Positions 43,492 through 51,403 of a stretch of DNA of 54,104 nt are shown piece after piece. The stretch spans positions 1 through 54,104 of the forward strand of contig NZ_LZMC01000003.1 of assembly GCF_001668615.1 (NCBI RefSeq), given 5' to 3'. Both the position numbers and the translations under genes were made by a program. Source of the stretch: Mycobacterium sp. 1274761.0. GTDB taxonomy: Bacteria > Actinomycetota > Actinomycetes > Mycobacteriales > Mycobacteriaceae. Below the pieces are notes generated by a model. It did not search any database and was not told the origin of the DNA. It saw only the letters and a program-made list of their open reading frames with translations. The stretch's first letter is position 1. Each line of letters starts with the position of its first letter.

Positions 43492-45789
43492 CTAGGCGCC
43501 TTTGGGTCGGGTGCCGATGACACTGTCGGCGGCCAATCGCTCCAGTTCGGCGTCCGTCAGCCCGCAGTGCTGCGTCAGCACGTCGGCGTTGTGCTGTCCC
43601 AGTGTCGGCGGCGTGCGTGACAACCACCGTTCCACGCCGTCGAGCCGGGCGAATGGCGGGCACGGGTACAGCCCCTCGCCGGTACGCGCATGTACAAGGC
43701 GCTCGAAGAAGCCGCGGTGCACGAGTTGCGGGTTGTCGGTCACCAGCGACGGCGAAATCACGACGGCAGCCGGAACGCCCGCTGCGGCAAGCCTTTCGAC
43801 GGCTACTTGTGCGTCTTGGGCAGCCAGCCATGCGCGGATGCCCCCCTCAGGGTCACCGGTGACGTCGGCCAACGTAGTACGGTCACGATCGTTTCGGATC
43901 GTCACTGCGACCCAACTGTCCTCGCCCGCACAGCGGTAGATGTCCTGCTCGGCATCCCGATGTCCGCGGTTGCCCCGCCGCTCCATGAGCGTGCCGAACA
44001 CCTCGAATTCCATTGTCTGGCTAGCCGTTACGTTGAGGACGATCTCGATCATCGGTACCTCGACGAGCTGTCCGCGGCCAGTTCGGGCGGCGTACTCCAG
44101 CGCCGCGAGCGTCACAAACGCCGCGTGTGCGCCCGCGAGCGGATCACACGCGCCCCGCGGCGCGACGGGAGGCCCGTCGGGAAGTCCTGTGACCCAAGCC
44201 AGTCCGGCGATCTGTTCCATGGTCGGCGCAAAGCCAACCCGGTCGCGCCACGGCCCGGTTAATCCGAACGCGGGCATCCGCACCACAACCAGTTTCGGGT
44301 TGAGTTCCAGCAACACCTCGGCATCCAGGCCGAACTGCTCCATCACCCGCGGCGAGAAATTCTCGATGACCACGTCGGCCTGCCTCACCAGTTCTTTGGC
44401 CAGGCGCAGCCCGTCGTCAGACTGCAGGTCGAGGGTGACCGAGCGCTTGTTGGTGTTCATCGCGTGAAATACCCAGCCGTATTCCCACCAGTCATCGACG
44501 TCGGTGCGCATTCCCCCGGAATAGCGGATGCCGTCGGGGCGTTGGACCGACTCGATCTTGATGACGTCGGCGCCGAACGCGGCCAGCGAATGTGTTGCCG
44601 AGGGTCCGGCCCAGAACGCGGTGAAGTCGACGACCCGTATGCCTTCTAGCGGTGGGTCGACAGGCTTGGGTTTGACCGAACTCCTTGGCTGCCAGAGCGA
44701 TACACCGTCGGCCTCGCCGAGAGCAGGGGCGGCCCGCACCGGTGCCTGGTTTGCGACCGACATCAGCCACGGGGCCCGCGGCTGCCGAAAGCCCGCCGGG
44801 TTGTAGATATAGACCCCCCGGGCGCGCAGGTGGTCCATGCCGGGGATGGTCGCGCCGTTGCCGAGCGGAGCCAGCGGCAACCGGAAGAGCTGTCCGAGCT
44901 CGACGATCTCGTCGACGGTGCGGGCACGCATCCACGGGTCAATCCGTTCGCGGATCCACTCTCGGTAGTCCCATCGGCCGATCTGGAACCGTAGTTGTGG
45001 GATCTCGGTGAACTCCGGACATTCGACCATCGCGGCGAAATCCAGCCACTGCTGTCCGGTGACCATGCTGATGCCCACGTAGCCGTCCTTGGCCGGTTCG
45101 ATGGACGGCACCTCGACCGAGCGCTTGACGGGCGGGCGTTGCAGCAGCTGGGAGTGCAGCCACTCGCTGCTCTGCATCAGCGTGATCGCCTCGAGCATGG
45201 ACATGTCGAGGTGCCCACCGGGGCCGCCGCCGAGAACCCGGCGGCGGAGCGCCATGGCGCCGTAGGCGGCCCATGCGCCGCCCATGTACTCGCCGAGCTC
45301 GCCGCCAACCGAGATGGGCGGCCCGGCCGGATCGCCCCGAAAACCCGTCAGCCCGGAGTCTGCCTGCAGGGTGAACTCCGTCGCGACCCGTTCCGCCCAG
45401 GGCCCCGTCCAGCCGAAGTCGGAGATGGTCACGACGATGCATTCCGGACGGGACTCGAGCAGGCGCACCGGATCGATGCCGAGCTGCGCGGCAGCTCCGC
45501 GGGTGGCGGTCACGATCACAATATCGGCGCCGGCTAGCAGTTCGTTAGAAAGCCTTGTGACGCTGCGCTTTCCGGCGGACAGGTAACTGAACAGCGGAGC
45601 ATCCGCGCCGTCGGCCGGGACACCGCCGGAGGCGGTGTACCTGCGTAACGCATCACCGTTGGGGGGTTCAACCTTCACGACGTCGGCTCCGGCGTCGACG
45701 AGGAGCTTGCCGCAGTAGCTGCCTGCGATGCGGTCGCTGACCTCGACCACGCGTAGGTCGGAGAGCGGAGTGGATGCTCCCTCACGCAC
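43492..45789 (-). CDS. Fused two-domain CaiB/BaiF CoA transferase
   Basis: This 765-aa protein holds two tandem family III CoA transferase domains. Domain 1 (about 1-370) starts LSDLRVVEVSDRIAGSYCGK with KVEPPNGD. Domain 2 (about 385-765) starts LEGIRVVDFTAFWAGPSATH with KIESVQRPDG. The catalytic Asp is visible in domain 2 (GACDPLAGAHAA); the aligned position in domain 1 appears to be Glu (GEYMGGAWAA), so only one active site may work. Family III enzymes are normally 400-aa homodimers, and the fusion would make an intramolecular dimer. Divergent from the GntR gene. Confidence 0.88.
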   Translation of the reverse strand: MREGASTPLSDLRVVEVSDRIAGSYCGKLLVDAGADVVKVEPPNGDALRRYTASGGVPADGADAPLFSYLSAGKRSVTRLSNELLAGADIVIVTATRGAAAQLGIDPVRLLESRPECIVVTISDFGWTGPWAERVATEFTLQADSGLTGFRGDPAGPPISVGGELGEYMGGAWAAYGAMALRRRVLGGGPGGHLDMSMLEAITLMQSSEWLHSQLLQRPPVKRSVEVPSIEPAKDGYVGISMVTGQQWLDFAAMVECPEFTEIPQLRFQIGRWDYREWIRERIDPWMRARTVDEIVELGQLFRLPLAPLGNGATIPGMDHLRARGVYIYNPAGFRQPRAPWLMSVANQAPVRAAPALGEADGVSLWQPRSSVKPKPVDPPLEGIRVVDFTAFWAGPSATHSLAAFGADVIKIESVQRPDGIRYSGGMRTDVDDWWEYGWVFHAMNTNKRSVTLDLQSDDGLRLAKELVRQADVVIENFSPRVMEQFGLDAEVLLELNPKLVVVRMPAFGLTGPWRDRVGFAPTMEQIAGLAWVTGLPDGPPVAPRGACDPLAGAHAAFVTLAALEYAARTGRGQLVEVPMIEIVLNVTASQTMEFEVFGTLMERRGNRGHRDAEQDIYRCAGEDSWVAVTIRNDRDRTTLADVTGDPEGGIRAWLAAQDAQVAVERLAAAGVPAAVVISPSLVTDNPQLVHRGFFERLVHARTGEGLYPCPPFARLDGVERWLSRTPPTLGQHNADVLTQHCGLTDAELERLAADSVIGTRPKGA

Positions 45790-45897
45790 GCGTACGACCT
45801 CCCTGCGGCGGTTTCTTTGCCATCTTAGTTACATTTATCGGATAGCGATCCGGTACGTCGCTGGTAGCGCGCCTAACGCTGTTAACATTGCCACGCA

Positions 45898-46707
45898 ATG
45901 ACCACACTGGGAATCGGCCCCGAGGCCCGCCGCAGGCTCGGCGCGCGAAGGACGGCCGAAATAGTAGCCGACGAACTCCGCCGTCAGATCATCGACGGCG
46001 AGTTGTCCGACGGTGACTTGCTGCCCCGCCAGGAGATTCTGGTCGAGCAGTTCAACGTCAGCCTGGTGTCGTTGCGGGAAGCGTTGCGGATCCTCGAAAC
46101 CGAGGGGCTCGTGTCGGTGCGCCGGGGCAACCGCGGCGGCGCTGTCGTGCATGCGCCCGCCAAGGCCAGCGCGGCCTACATGCTGGGTCTGCTGCTGCAG
46201 AGCGACACGGTGCCGCTGGCGGATCTCGGAACGGCGCTTCAGGAACTCGAACCGATGTGCGCCGCGCTGGCGGCCCGTCGGCCCGACCGCGGCAAGACAC
46301 TGATTCCGAAGCTCAAAGAGATCAACGACGCGATGGGTACACACATCGAGGACGGCGCGTTGTTCACCGAGATCGGCGGCCAGTTCCATGACGAAGTGGT
46401 GCGCGGCTGCGGCAATCACACGATGATCGCGGTGGTCGGCAGCCTGGAGACGCTGTGGACCGGCCACCTGAACATGTGGGCCAAGGAGACCGCCGCGCGT
46501 GGCGAATACCCGTCGATGAGCAAGCGACGCATTGCCCTATCGGTGCACACCAAGCTGACCGATGCGATTGAAGCCGGCGATGGCGAGCGGGCCCGTAAGC
46601 TCGCCGCACGGCATATCGCCGACACCCAGACCTACTTCAGCACGGGCGATCCCGAACAGCGGATCGTAGCCCTCTCGCCGCAGGCCCTGGCCCGCCGCCA
46701 GCGCTGA
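45898..46707 (+). CDS. GntR-family regulator (FadR/FCD type)
   Basis: This 269-aa protein has an N-terminal winged helix (VADELRRQIIDGELSDGDLL, then LVEQFNVSLVSLREALRILE) at about residues 22-70 and an all-helical FCD domain at about 100-240. His in GGQFHDEVV and CGNHTM suggest the usual metal site. It responds to a small acid or CoA ester in known relatives. It is divergent from the fused CoA transferase and 10 bases ahead of an SDR gene. It is a candidate regulator of the shared 42.2/50.1 kb element, without direct proof. Confidence 0.9.
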   Translation: MTTLGIGPEARRRLGARRTAEIVADELRRQIIDGELSDGDLLPRQEILVEQFNVSLVSLREALRILETEGLVSVRRGNRGGAVVHAPAKASAAYMLGLLLQSDTVPLADLGTALQELEPMCAALAARRPDRGKTLIPKLKEINDAMGTHIEDGALFTEIGGQFHDEVVRGCGNHTMIAVVGSLETLWTGHLNMWAKETAARGEYPSMSKRRIALSVHTKLTDAIEAGDGERARKLAARHIADTQTYFSTGDPEQRIVALSPQALARRQR

Positions 46708-46717
46708 GAGGTGCTGC

Positions 46718-47437
46718 GTGCGTACGGCGTTGATCACCGGCGGCAGCGGTGGCATCGGCATGGCGTGCGGGCGCAAGCTCGCAGACCTCGGCTATGACGT
46801 GGTGCTCACTGCGCGGCGTGCAGCACCGCTGCGCGCGGCAGCCGAGGAGGTCGGCGCGCGGTATGTCGTCGCCGATGCCTCCGATCCCGAGAAGTTCGCA
46901 CCCGCGGCCCACGCCGCAGGCGACATCGACCTGCTCGTCCACGCGTCGGGCGTGCTCGGCGGCACCTATGCCCGCAAGCAGACATTCGAGCAGTGGCGCG
47001 CGACGATGTCGGCCAACCTCGACTCGTGTTTCGTGGTCACCTCCGCTGCGCTGCCGCGGATGAAGCCGGGTTCGCGGTTTGTGTTCATCTCGTCGTCGGC
47101 CGCACACGAGCCGATGATGGCCAGGACGGCATACTCCGCGTCGAAGGCCGGGATGAACGCATTCGCCGCTGCGCTGGCCCAAGAGGTGGATCGCGACGGC
47201 ATCAACGTTCATGTGGTTACGCCAGGGCCCGTGGAAACCGATATGCTGCAGGATGTTCCGTTCGAGATGTGGGCGATTCGGGCCATCGATGTGGCCGACG
47301 CCGTTGCCTGGCTGGACACCCTGGACCCGTCGGTCGACCTGCCGGAGATCCGCCTGCACGCGATCACCAGGGGTCCGTCGGCGCGGCCACCCATCGTTCC
47401 GCTGGAAGCCGAGCGACGCGCAGCCCGGACCAAGTGA
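46718..47437 (+). CDS. SDR family oxidoreductase
   Basis: This 239-aa short SDR starts at GTG 46718 (MRTALITGGSGGIG). The cofactor motif TGGSGGIG is at residues 7-14, HASGV replaces the usual NNAG, and AYSASKAGM holds the catalytic Tyr/Lys. It is likely co-transcribed with the GntR gene ten bases upstream. Dehydrogenation of an alcohol or 3-hydroxyacyl-CoA is expected; the exact role is unknown. Confidence 0.87.
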   Translation: MRTALITGGSGGIGMACGRKLADLGYDVVLTARRAAPLRAAAEEVGARYVVADASDPEKFAPAAHAAGDIDLLVHASGVLGGTYARKQTFEQWRATMSANLDSCFVVTSAALPRMKPGSRFVFISSSAAHEPMMARTAYSASKAGMNAFAAALAQEVDRDGINVHVVTPGPVETDMLQDVPFEMWAIRAIDVADAVAWLDTLDPSVDLPEIRLHAITRGPSARPPIVPLEAERRAARTK

Positions 47438-47484
47438 TTTCGGCGTGAAAACCGGCGCTGAGCGCGGGAAATCACGCCGAAATC
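47436..47484. terminator. Long inverted repeat between convergent genes
   Basis: GATTTCGGCGTGA (47436-47448) and its exact complement TCACGCCGAAATC (47472-47484) form a 13-bp stem with a 23-base loop in the gap between the SDR stop and the amidohydrolase stop. Placement between two converging transcripts fits a bidirectional hairpin terminator, though there is no T-tract. Confidence 0.6.
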
Positions 47485-47488
47485 GCGG

Positions 47489-48640
47489 CTAGTTGGCGGC
47501 GAGCTCGTTCGGGAGCGCCTTGACCGTCGGCGGCAGACCGTAGAGGGCGGTCGCGTTGCCGCGCATGATCTGCTGCCGTTGATCGGCCGGGAATCGCCTG
47601 ATCGCCCACTCAGGTGCGTCATAGCTCCAGTGCGGATAATCCGTTGAGAACATGAGGTTCTCGCCGAGATCCATCATTTCGATGTACTCCCGGTATTCGG
47701 CGACGTTGACGTCCTCCAGCGGTTGGGTCGTGAACCGCACATGTTCGCGGACATAATCGGAGGGCTTGCGCCGCACACCCGGCAGATCGGCCTTGCGCTG
47801 CTCCCAGATGCGGTCCATGCGCCACATCACCGGCATCGCCCACGTGAACCCGCCCTCGACGAACACCACCCGTAGCCCGGGATGGCGATCGAAGGCGCCG
47901 TCGAAAACCAGGCTCATGAGGTGCGAGACATAGAGTAGCGGCCACGAAGCGAAGAAATCATGCCAGTGGGCTGGGTTACCGACGGGATAGATCGGGATCA
48001 ACTCAAACGGTGTCTGCCCCATGAGATGGGTCGCGACCGGAAGGCCGTTGCGCGCGGCGGCTTCGTAAATCGGGTCGAAATGTTGACTGCCGAACGGAAT
48101 TCCGCGGGTCTGCGGCGTCATCAACACCTCGGCCATGTACGGGTGTCCCGCCCATCGCTCGATCTCCCGAGCCGCCTGTCCGGGATCCTGCGCTGTCACG
48201 CTGATCGCCCCGCGCCAGCGCCCGTGCCAGTTGTTCTCGCCAAGCCACACGTCGGCCAGCCAATCGTTATAGGTGGCCTTGAGGATGTGCTCGGCCTGCG
48301 GCAGCTGAGCATCACACATCGGTTCCAGCATCGCGATACTCACCCCGGCGTCGACGAGAAGTTGTTGGGCGGCGAAGTCCGGGTCGCTGCCGGCCGCGCC
48401 TCCGGCCGGGGGGATGGCGTCGACGCGTAGTGAACTCGTCTTATACGCATCGGGGGTGTCATAGAAATACGACAAGGGCGAGACGGCGTTGCCGGTCGGC
48501 CACAGCTGATCTTTCCATTGCGCCGGGGCGTAGGACTTGAGTACCTCGCCCGACACCGGCAGCGGATGCACATCGGTGTCGACGATGGTCACCGCGATGT
48601 CCCGCGCGACGTCTTCCTCTGCGCGCTGTACCGTCGTCAT
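47489..48640 (-). CDS. Amidohydrolase-family protein (PF04909 type)
   Basis: This 383-aa TIM-barrel amidohydrolase starts at ATG 48640 in an ATGA overlap with the next amidohydrolase. It has the metal motif TIVDTDVHPLPVSG near residues 17-30, HLMGQTPFEL, EGGFTWAMPVMWRMD, and STDYPHWSYDAP with the catalytic Asp. ACMSD-like members decarboxylate or hydrolyse ring-derived acids. It is the last gene of the unit Rieske ferredoxin, 22-aa ORF, amidohydrolase, amidohydrolase. Confidence 0.87.
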   Translation of the reverse strand: MTTVQRAEEDVARDIAVTIVDTDVHPLPVSGEVLKSYAPAQWKDQLWPTGNAVSPLSYFYDTPDAYKTSSLRVDAIPPAGGAAGSDPDFAAQQLLVDAGVSIAMLEPMCDAQLPQAEHILKATYNDWLADVWLGENNWHGRWRGAISVTAQDPGQAAREIERWAGHPYMAEVLMTPQTRGIPFGSQHFDPIYEAAARNGLPVATHLMGQTPFELIPIYPVGNPAHWHDFFASWPLLYVSHLMSLVFDGAFDRHPGLRVVFVEGGFTWAMPVMWRMDRIWEQRKADLPGVRRKPSDYVREHVRFTTQPLEDVNVAEYREYIEMMDLGENLMFSTDYPHWSYDAPEWAIRRFPADQRQQIMRGNATALYGLPPTVKALPNELAAN

Positions 48641-49686
48641 CGCACGACTCCCTCTGCTGCCCCGATCCGATAGAGCCCACTCGCGTTGCGCCACAACACT
48701 TTCTCGCGCTGCTCGATACTGAGGCCTGTGACGGCCGCTTCAGGTGAAGTCGTCGACCAGTGCGGGTAGCCGGATCCGTACATGAGCAGATCCTCCTTGT
48801 CGGTGAAACCCAGCCACCGCTGCGCATGGACGGGGTCTGTCGGGCCGTCGAGCGCCGACGTGCAGTAGCGCACGTGATCGGCGAGGTAGTCGCTCGGATA
48901 CCGGTCAACCCAAGGGGTTTGGTCGCGCATCGACATCCAGAACGTGTCGAGTCGCCACATCAGCGGGGTGAGGACGTCGTGACCCCCGTCGGCGAACACG
49001 AATCGAAGTTCGGGATGTCTGCCAAAGGTTCCCTCGATGATCAGGGTCGCGAGGTGGACGAACGAGTTCAGCGGCATGAAGGCTGCATAGCCGGGATAGG
49101 TGAAGGCATGCCCCGCGAAGGTCGGCGCGTAGTCAACGCCGTTACCGCCGTTGATATGTACCGCGACGGGCAGCCCGTGCGCGGCCGCCGCCTCCCAGAT
49201 CGGCTCGAACACCGGCTTGCCGTAGGGCTCCCTCGACTGCAGTGGGACGCCCACCTGCACCATCTTCGGATGGTCAGCGAGCCGGTCGATCTCGACCAGC
49301 GCACCCTTGACGTCCTCCGGGTTCACCCGGATCGTGCCTAGAAATCGGCCGGTGGCATCGGGATCCAGCCAGCGGTCGATCAACCAGTCGTTGATCGCTG
49401 AGCAGATCCGGCTGTTGAGCAGATAGTCGGCGATGTTGCCGCGCGTCAGCGGGTTGAGGACGGCGTAGTCGACACGGGCCTCGTCGAACAGGTGGCGCGC
49501 CACCGTCGCGGGATCGGAGCCCGGGTATCCGTCGCCGTAGAGGTCGTCGCGGTAGTCGCCGCCCGGCGCCTGGTACCACTGCTGCTCGACATCGGGGATG
49601 GCGCGCAGCTGGTACGCCGGCGGCAGGTAGCGCCGAATCTCCGCGTTGTAGCGGAAATGAGGTTGCACATTCGCATCGATGATCAT
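48637..49686 (-). CDS. Amidohydrolase-family protein, paralogue
   Basis: This 349-aa protein starts at ATG 49686 (MIIDANVQPHF), with GAGG about 8 bases upstream. The first metal His lies in NVQPHF, where the usual DxH reads NVQ. Other motifs are VHINGGNGVDY, FADGGHDVLTPLMWRLD and GSGYPHWSTTSPE, where the typical SDYPH Asp is replaced by Gly-Ser-Gly. The altered metal and catalytic positions suggest weaker or different chemistry, or a heteromer with the neighbour. Confidence 0.85.
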   Translation of the reverse strand: MIIDANVQPHFRYNAEIRRYLPPAYQLRAIPDVEQQWYQAPGGDYRDDLYGDGYPGSDPATVARHLFDEARVDYAVLNPLTRGNIADYLLNSRICSAINDWLIDRWLDPDATGRFLGTIRVNPEDVKGALVEIDRLADHPKMVQVGVPLQSREPYGKPVFEPIWEAAAAHGLPVAVHINGGNGVDYAPTFAGHAFTYPGYAAFMPLNSFVHLATLIIEGTFGRHPELRFVFADGGHDVLTPLMWRLDTFWMSMRDQTPWVDRYPSDYLADHVRYCTSALDGPTDPVHAQRWLGFTDKEDLLMYGSGYPHWSTTSPEAAVTGLSIEQREKVLWRNASGLYRIGAAEGVVR

Positions 49687-49751
49687 GCGCCGACCTCGCA
49701 GGCTCCGCCGGCGCATTCTGTGCTGATGATTCGCTCGCAAGCTTCGCTCAT
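49683..49751 (-). CDS. 22-aa Cys-containing ORF with ATGA overlaps at both ends
   Basis: ATG 49751 to TGA 49683 encodes 22 residues beginning MSEACERIIS and ending CAGGACEVGA, with three Cys. Its ATG overlaps the Rieske ferredoxin stop and its stop overlaps the amidohydrolase ATG, both as ATGA. It could be a translated linker that couples ribosomes along the operon, or a small peptide with its own role. Similar ATGAGCG starts at gene joints occur at 16386 and 21107, so a recurring junction sequence is the simpler view. Confidence 0.4.
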   Translation of the reverse strand: MSEACERIISTECAGGACEVGA

Positions 49752-50107
49752 GCGGTCAGATACACCTGCCCGTCCGACACTTCGACCTCGTAGGTTCGGA
49801 CCCGCTTGCTCGGATCGGCGAGGTTGACCCCGGTGGTGATGTCGAATTCCCAGTTGTGCCACGGGCAGCGGGCTATCTGGCCTTCTCGTACATAGCGGAG
49901 CCGGCCGGGTGCGTCGGGCGCGTATTCGGTGGTACCGCCGACGTATCCCTCGCACAGCGGTGCGCCCTCGTGCGAGCAGTAATTGGCGATCGCATACAGC
50001 GACCCGTCGATGTTGTAGACGCCCACGCCGAATGCGCCGGCCTGCACGAGCTTCATGCTTCCGGGAGGCAGGTCCTCGAGCGCGCACACCGGACGGCGTT
50101 GCATCAA
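49748..50107 (-). CDS. Rieske [2Fe-2S] ferredoxin
   Basis: This 119-aa small Rieske protein has ligands Cys44, His46, Cys81 and His84 (NYCSHEGAP ... ARCPWHNWEF). The 34-residue gap between the two ligand pairs is longer than in most dioxygenase ferredoxins because of a GGTTEYAPDAPGRLRY insertion, which is seen in some actinobacterial members. It is probably the electron carrier for a Rieske oxygenase or nearby P450. It is the first gene of the minus-strand unit facing the P450 at 50195, with the shared element 15 bases before its start. Confidence 0.92.
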   Translation of the reverse strand: MMQRRPVCALEDLPPGSMKLVQAGAFGVGVYNIDGSLYAIANYCSHEGAPLCEGYVGGTTEYAPDAPGRLRYVREGQIARCPWHNWEFDITTGVNLADPSKRVRTYEVEVSDGQVYLTA

Positions 50108-50121
50108 CGTCCCTTCGCCGA

Positions 50122-50153
50122 TCCTTGACCTAGAATACTAAAATAGTAAAGAT
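50122..50153 (+). promoter_or_regulatory. Shared promoter/operator element, copy 2
   Basis: TCCTTGACCTAGAAT, two bases, then TAAAATAGTAA (50122-50149) is the reverse complement of the element at 42199-42227 apart from the short central difference. On the plus strand it offers -35 TTGACC (50125-50130) and, 16 bases on, -10 TAAAGAT (50147-50153), driving the P450 at 50195. The inner ACTA-TTT-TAGT is a small palindrome. Confidence 0.65.
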
Positions 50154-50194
50154 AGAGCGACTGACCCGCTAGACGCTGCTGTCCGGGAGGCACT

Positions 50195-51403
50195 GTGACG
50201 CTCAGTACCGAATCGCACGACACACCCGGTGCCCCCGACCTGGCCACCGACCCCTACGGCTTCTTCGAGTACATGCGTCGCACAGAGCCCGTGTGGCGCG
50301 GCACCCTCATGACGTCGGAGATGATGCCGCCGGAGCTGGCAAGCGTCGACGAGTGGACGCTGTTCGACTACGAAAGCGTCTTCGCCGCCTTCCGCGATGA
50401 CGACGTGTACGGCTCTGAGATGTACAACAACACGATCGGTCTCGTCTTCGGCCCCACCATCCTGGGCATGCACGGCAAGCAGCACCACGATCACCGCAGC
50501 CTGGTCGCCAAGGCGTTTCGCCAGAGTGCACTGACCCAGTGGGAACCCGAAGTCATCGACCCCATCTGTGACCAACTGGTCGACGAGATCAAAAACGAAG
50601 GCGGGGCCGACCTCATCAAGGCGATCACGTTTGAGTTCCCCACCCGTGTCACGGCTGCCCTCCTCGGCCTGCCGCAGGAGGACCTGGAGCTGTTCCGTCG
50701 GTTGTCACTCGACCTCATCTCGATCACCGAGGACATCGAGGCCGGACTCAACGCGTCGGTCGAGCTCGGCACGTACTTCCAGAACCAGGTCGACCAGCGC
50801 CGCAGCGCGATGACCGACGACATCATCGGAGACCTGGTTTCGGCCGAGATCGACGGCGAGAAGCTGACCGACGAGGCGATCATCTCGTTCCTGCGACTGC
50901 TGCTGCCCGCCGGCCTTGAGACGACATACCGGTCGTCGAGCAACCTGCTGTACCTGCTGCTGACGCATCCCGAACAACTTCGTGATCTGCAGCAGCACCG
51001 CGAGCTGATTCCGGCCGCGATGGAAGAAGGCCTGCGCTACGAGACGCCATTGGTCATGGTGCCGCGTAACACAAATCAGGACGTGGAGATCCATGGCGTG
51101 CCGATTTCGAAAGGCTCGCAGGTCAATCTGTGTATCGGCTCGGCCAACCGCGACGAGAGCCGGTGGACCGACGCCGACAAGTTCGATATCCGTCGGCCTC
51201 GGCGGGCTCACATCTCGTTCGCGGGCGGCATTCACAGCTGTCTTGGCATGCACCTCGCGCGGGTGGAGACCAAGGCGATGTTGAACAGCCTCTTCGACCG
51301 CGTGACCGACATCGAGTTGGTGCCCGACGACGATTGCGCGATCGTGGGCATGCCGTTCCGCTCGCCGAAACACCTGCCGGTGACCTTCCGTCCCGTCGCA
51401 TGA
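50195..51403 (+). CDS. Cytochrome P450
   Basis: This 402-aa P450 has I-helix LLPAGLETTYRSS, EEGLRYET and heme loop ISFAGGIHSCLGMHLAR with Cys349. The loop reads FAGGIHSC, where the first Gly of the FGxGxHxC consensus is Ala. It starts at GTG 50195 with GGGAGG upstream and overlaps the alcohol dehydrogenase by four bases, so hydroxylation by the P450 followed by alcohol oxidation is the obvious pairing. Divergent from the Rieske ferredoxin. Confidence 0.93.
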   Translation: MTLSTESHDTPGAPDLATDPYGFFEYMRRTEPVWRGTLMTSEMMPPELASVDEWTLFDYESVFAAFRDDDVYGSEMYNNTIGLVFGPTILGMHGKQHHDHRSLVAKAFRQSALTQWEPEVIDPICDQLVDEIKNEGGADLIKAITFEFPTRVTAALLGLPQEDLELFRRLSLDLISITEDIEAGLNASVELGTYFQNQVDQRRSAMTDDIIGDLVSAEIDGEKLTDEAIISFLRLLLPAGLETTYRSSSNLLYLLLTHPEQLRDLQQHRELIPAAMEEGLRYETPLVMVPRNTNQDVEIHGVPISKGSQVNLCIGSANRDESRWTDADKFDIRRPRRAHISFAGGIHSCLGMHLARVETKAMLNSLFDRVTDIELVPDDDCAIVGMPFRSPKHLPVTFRPVA

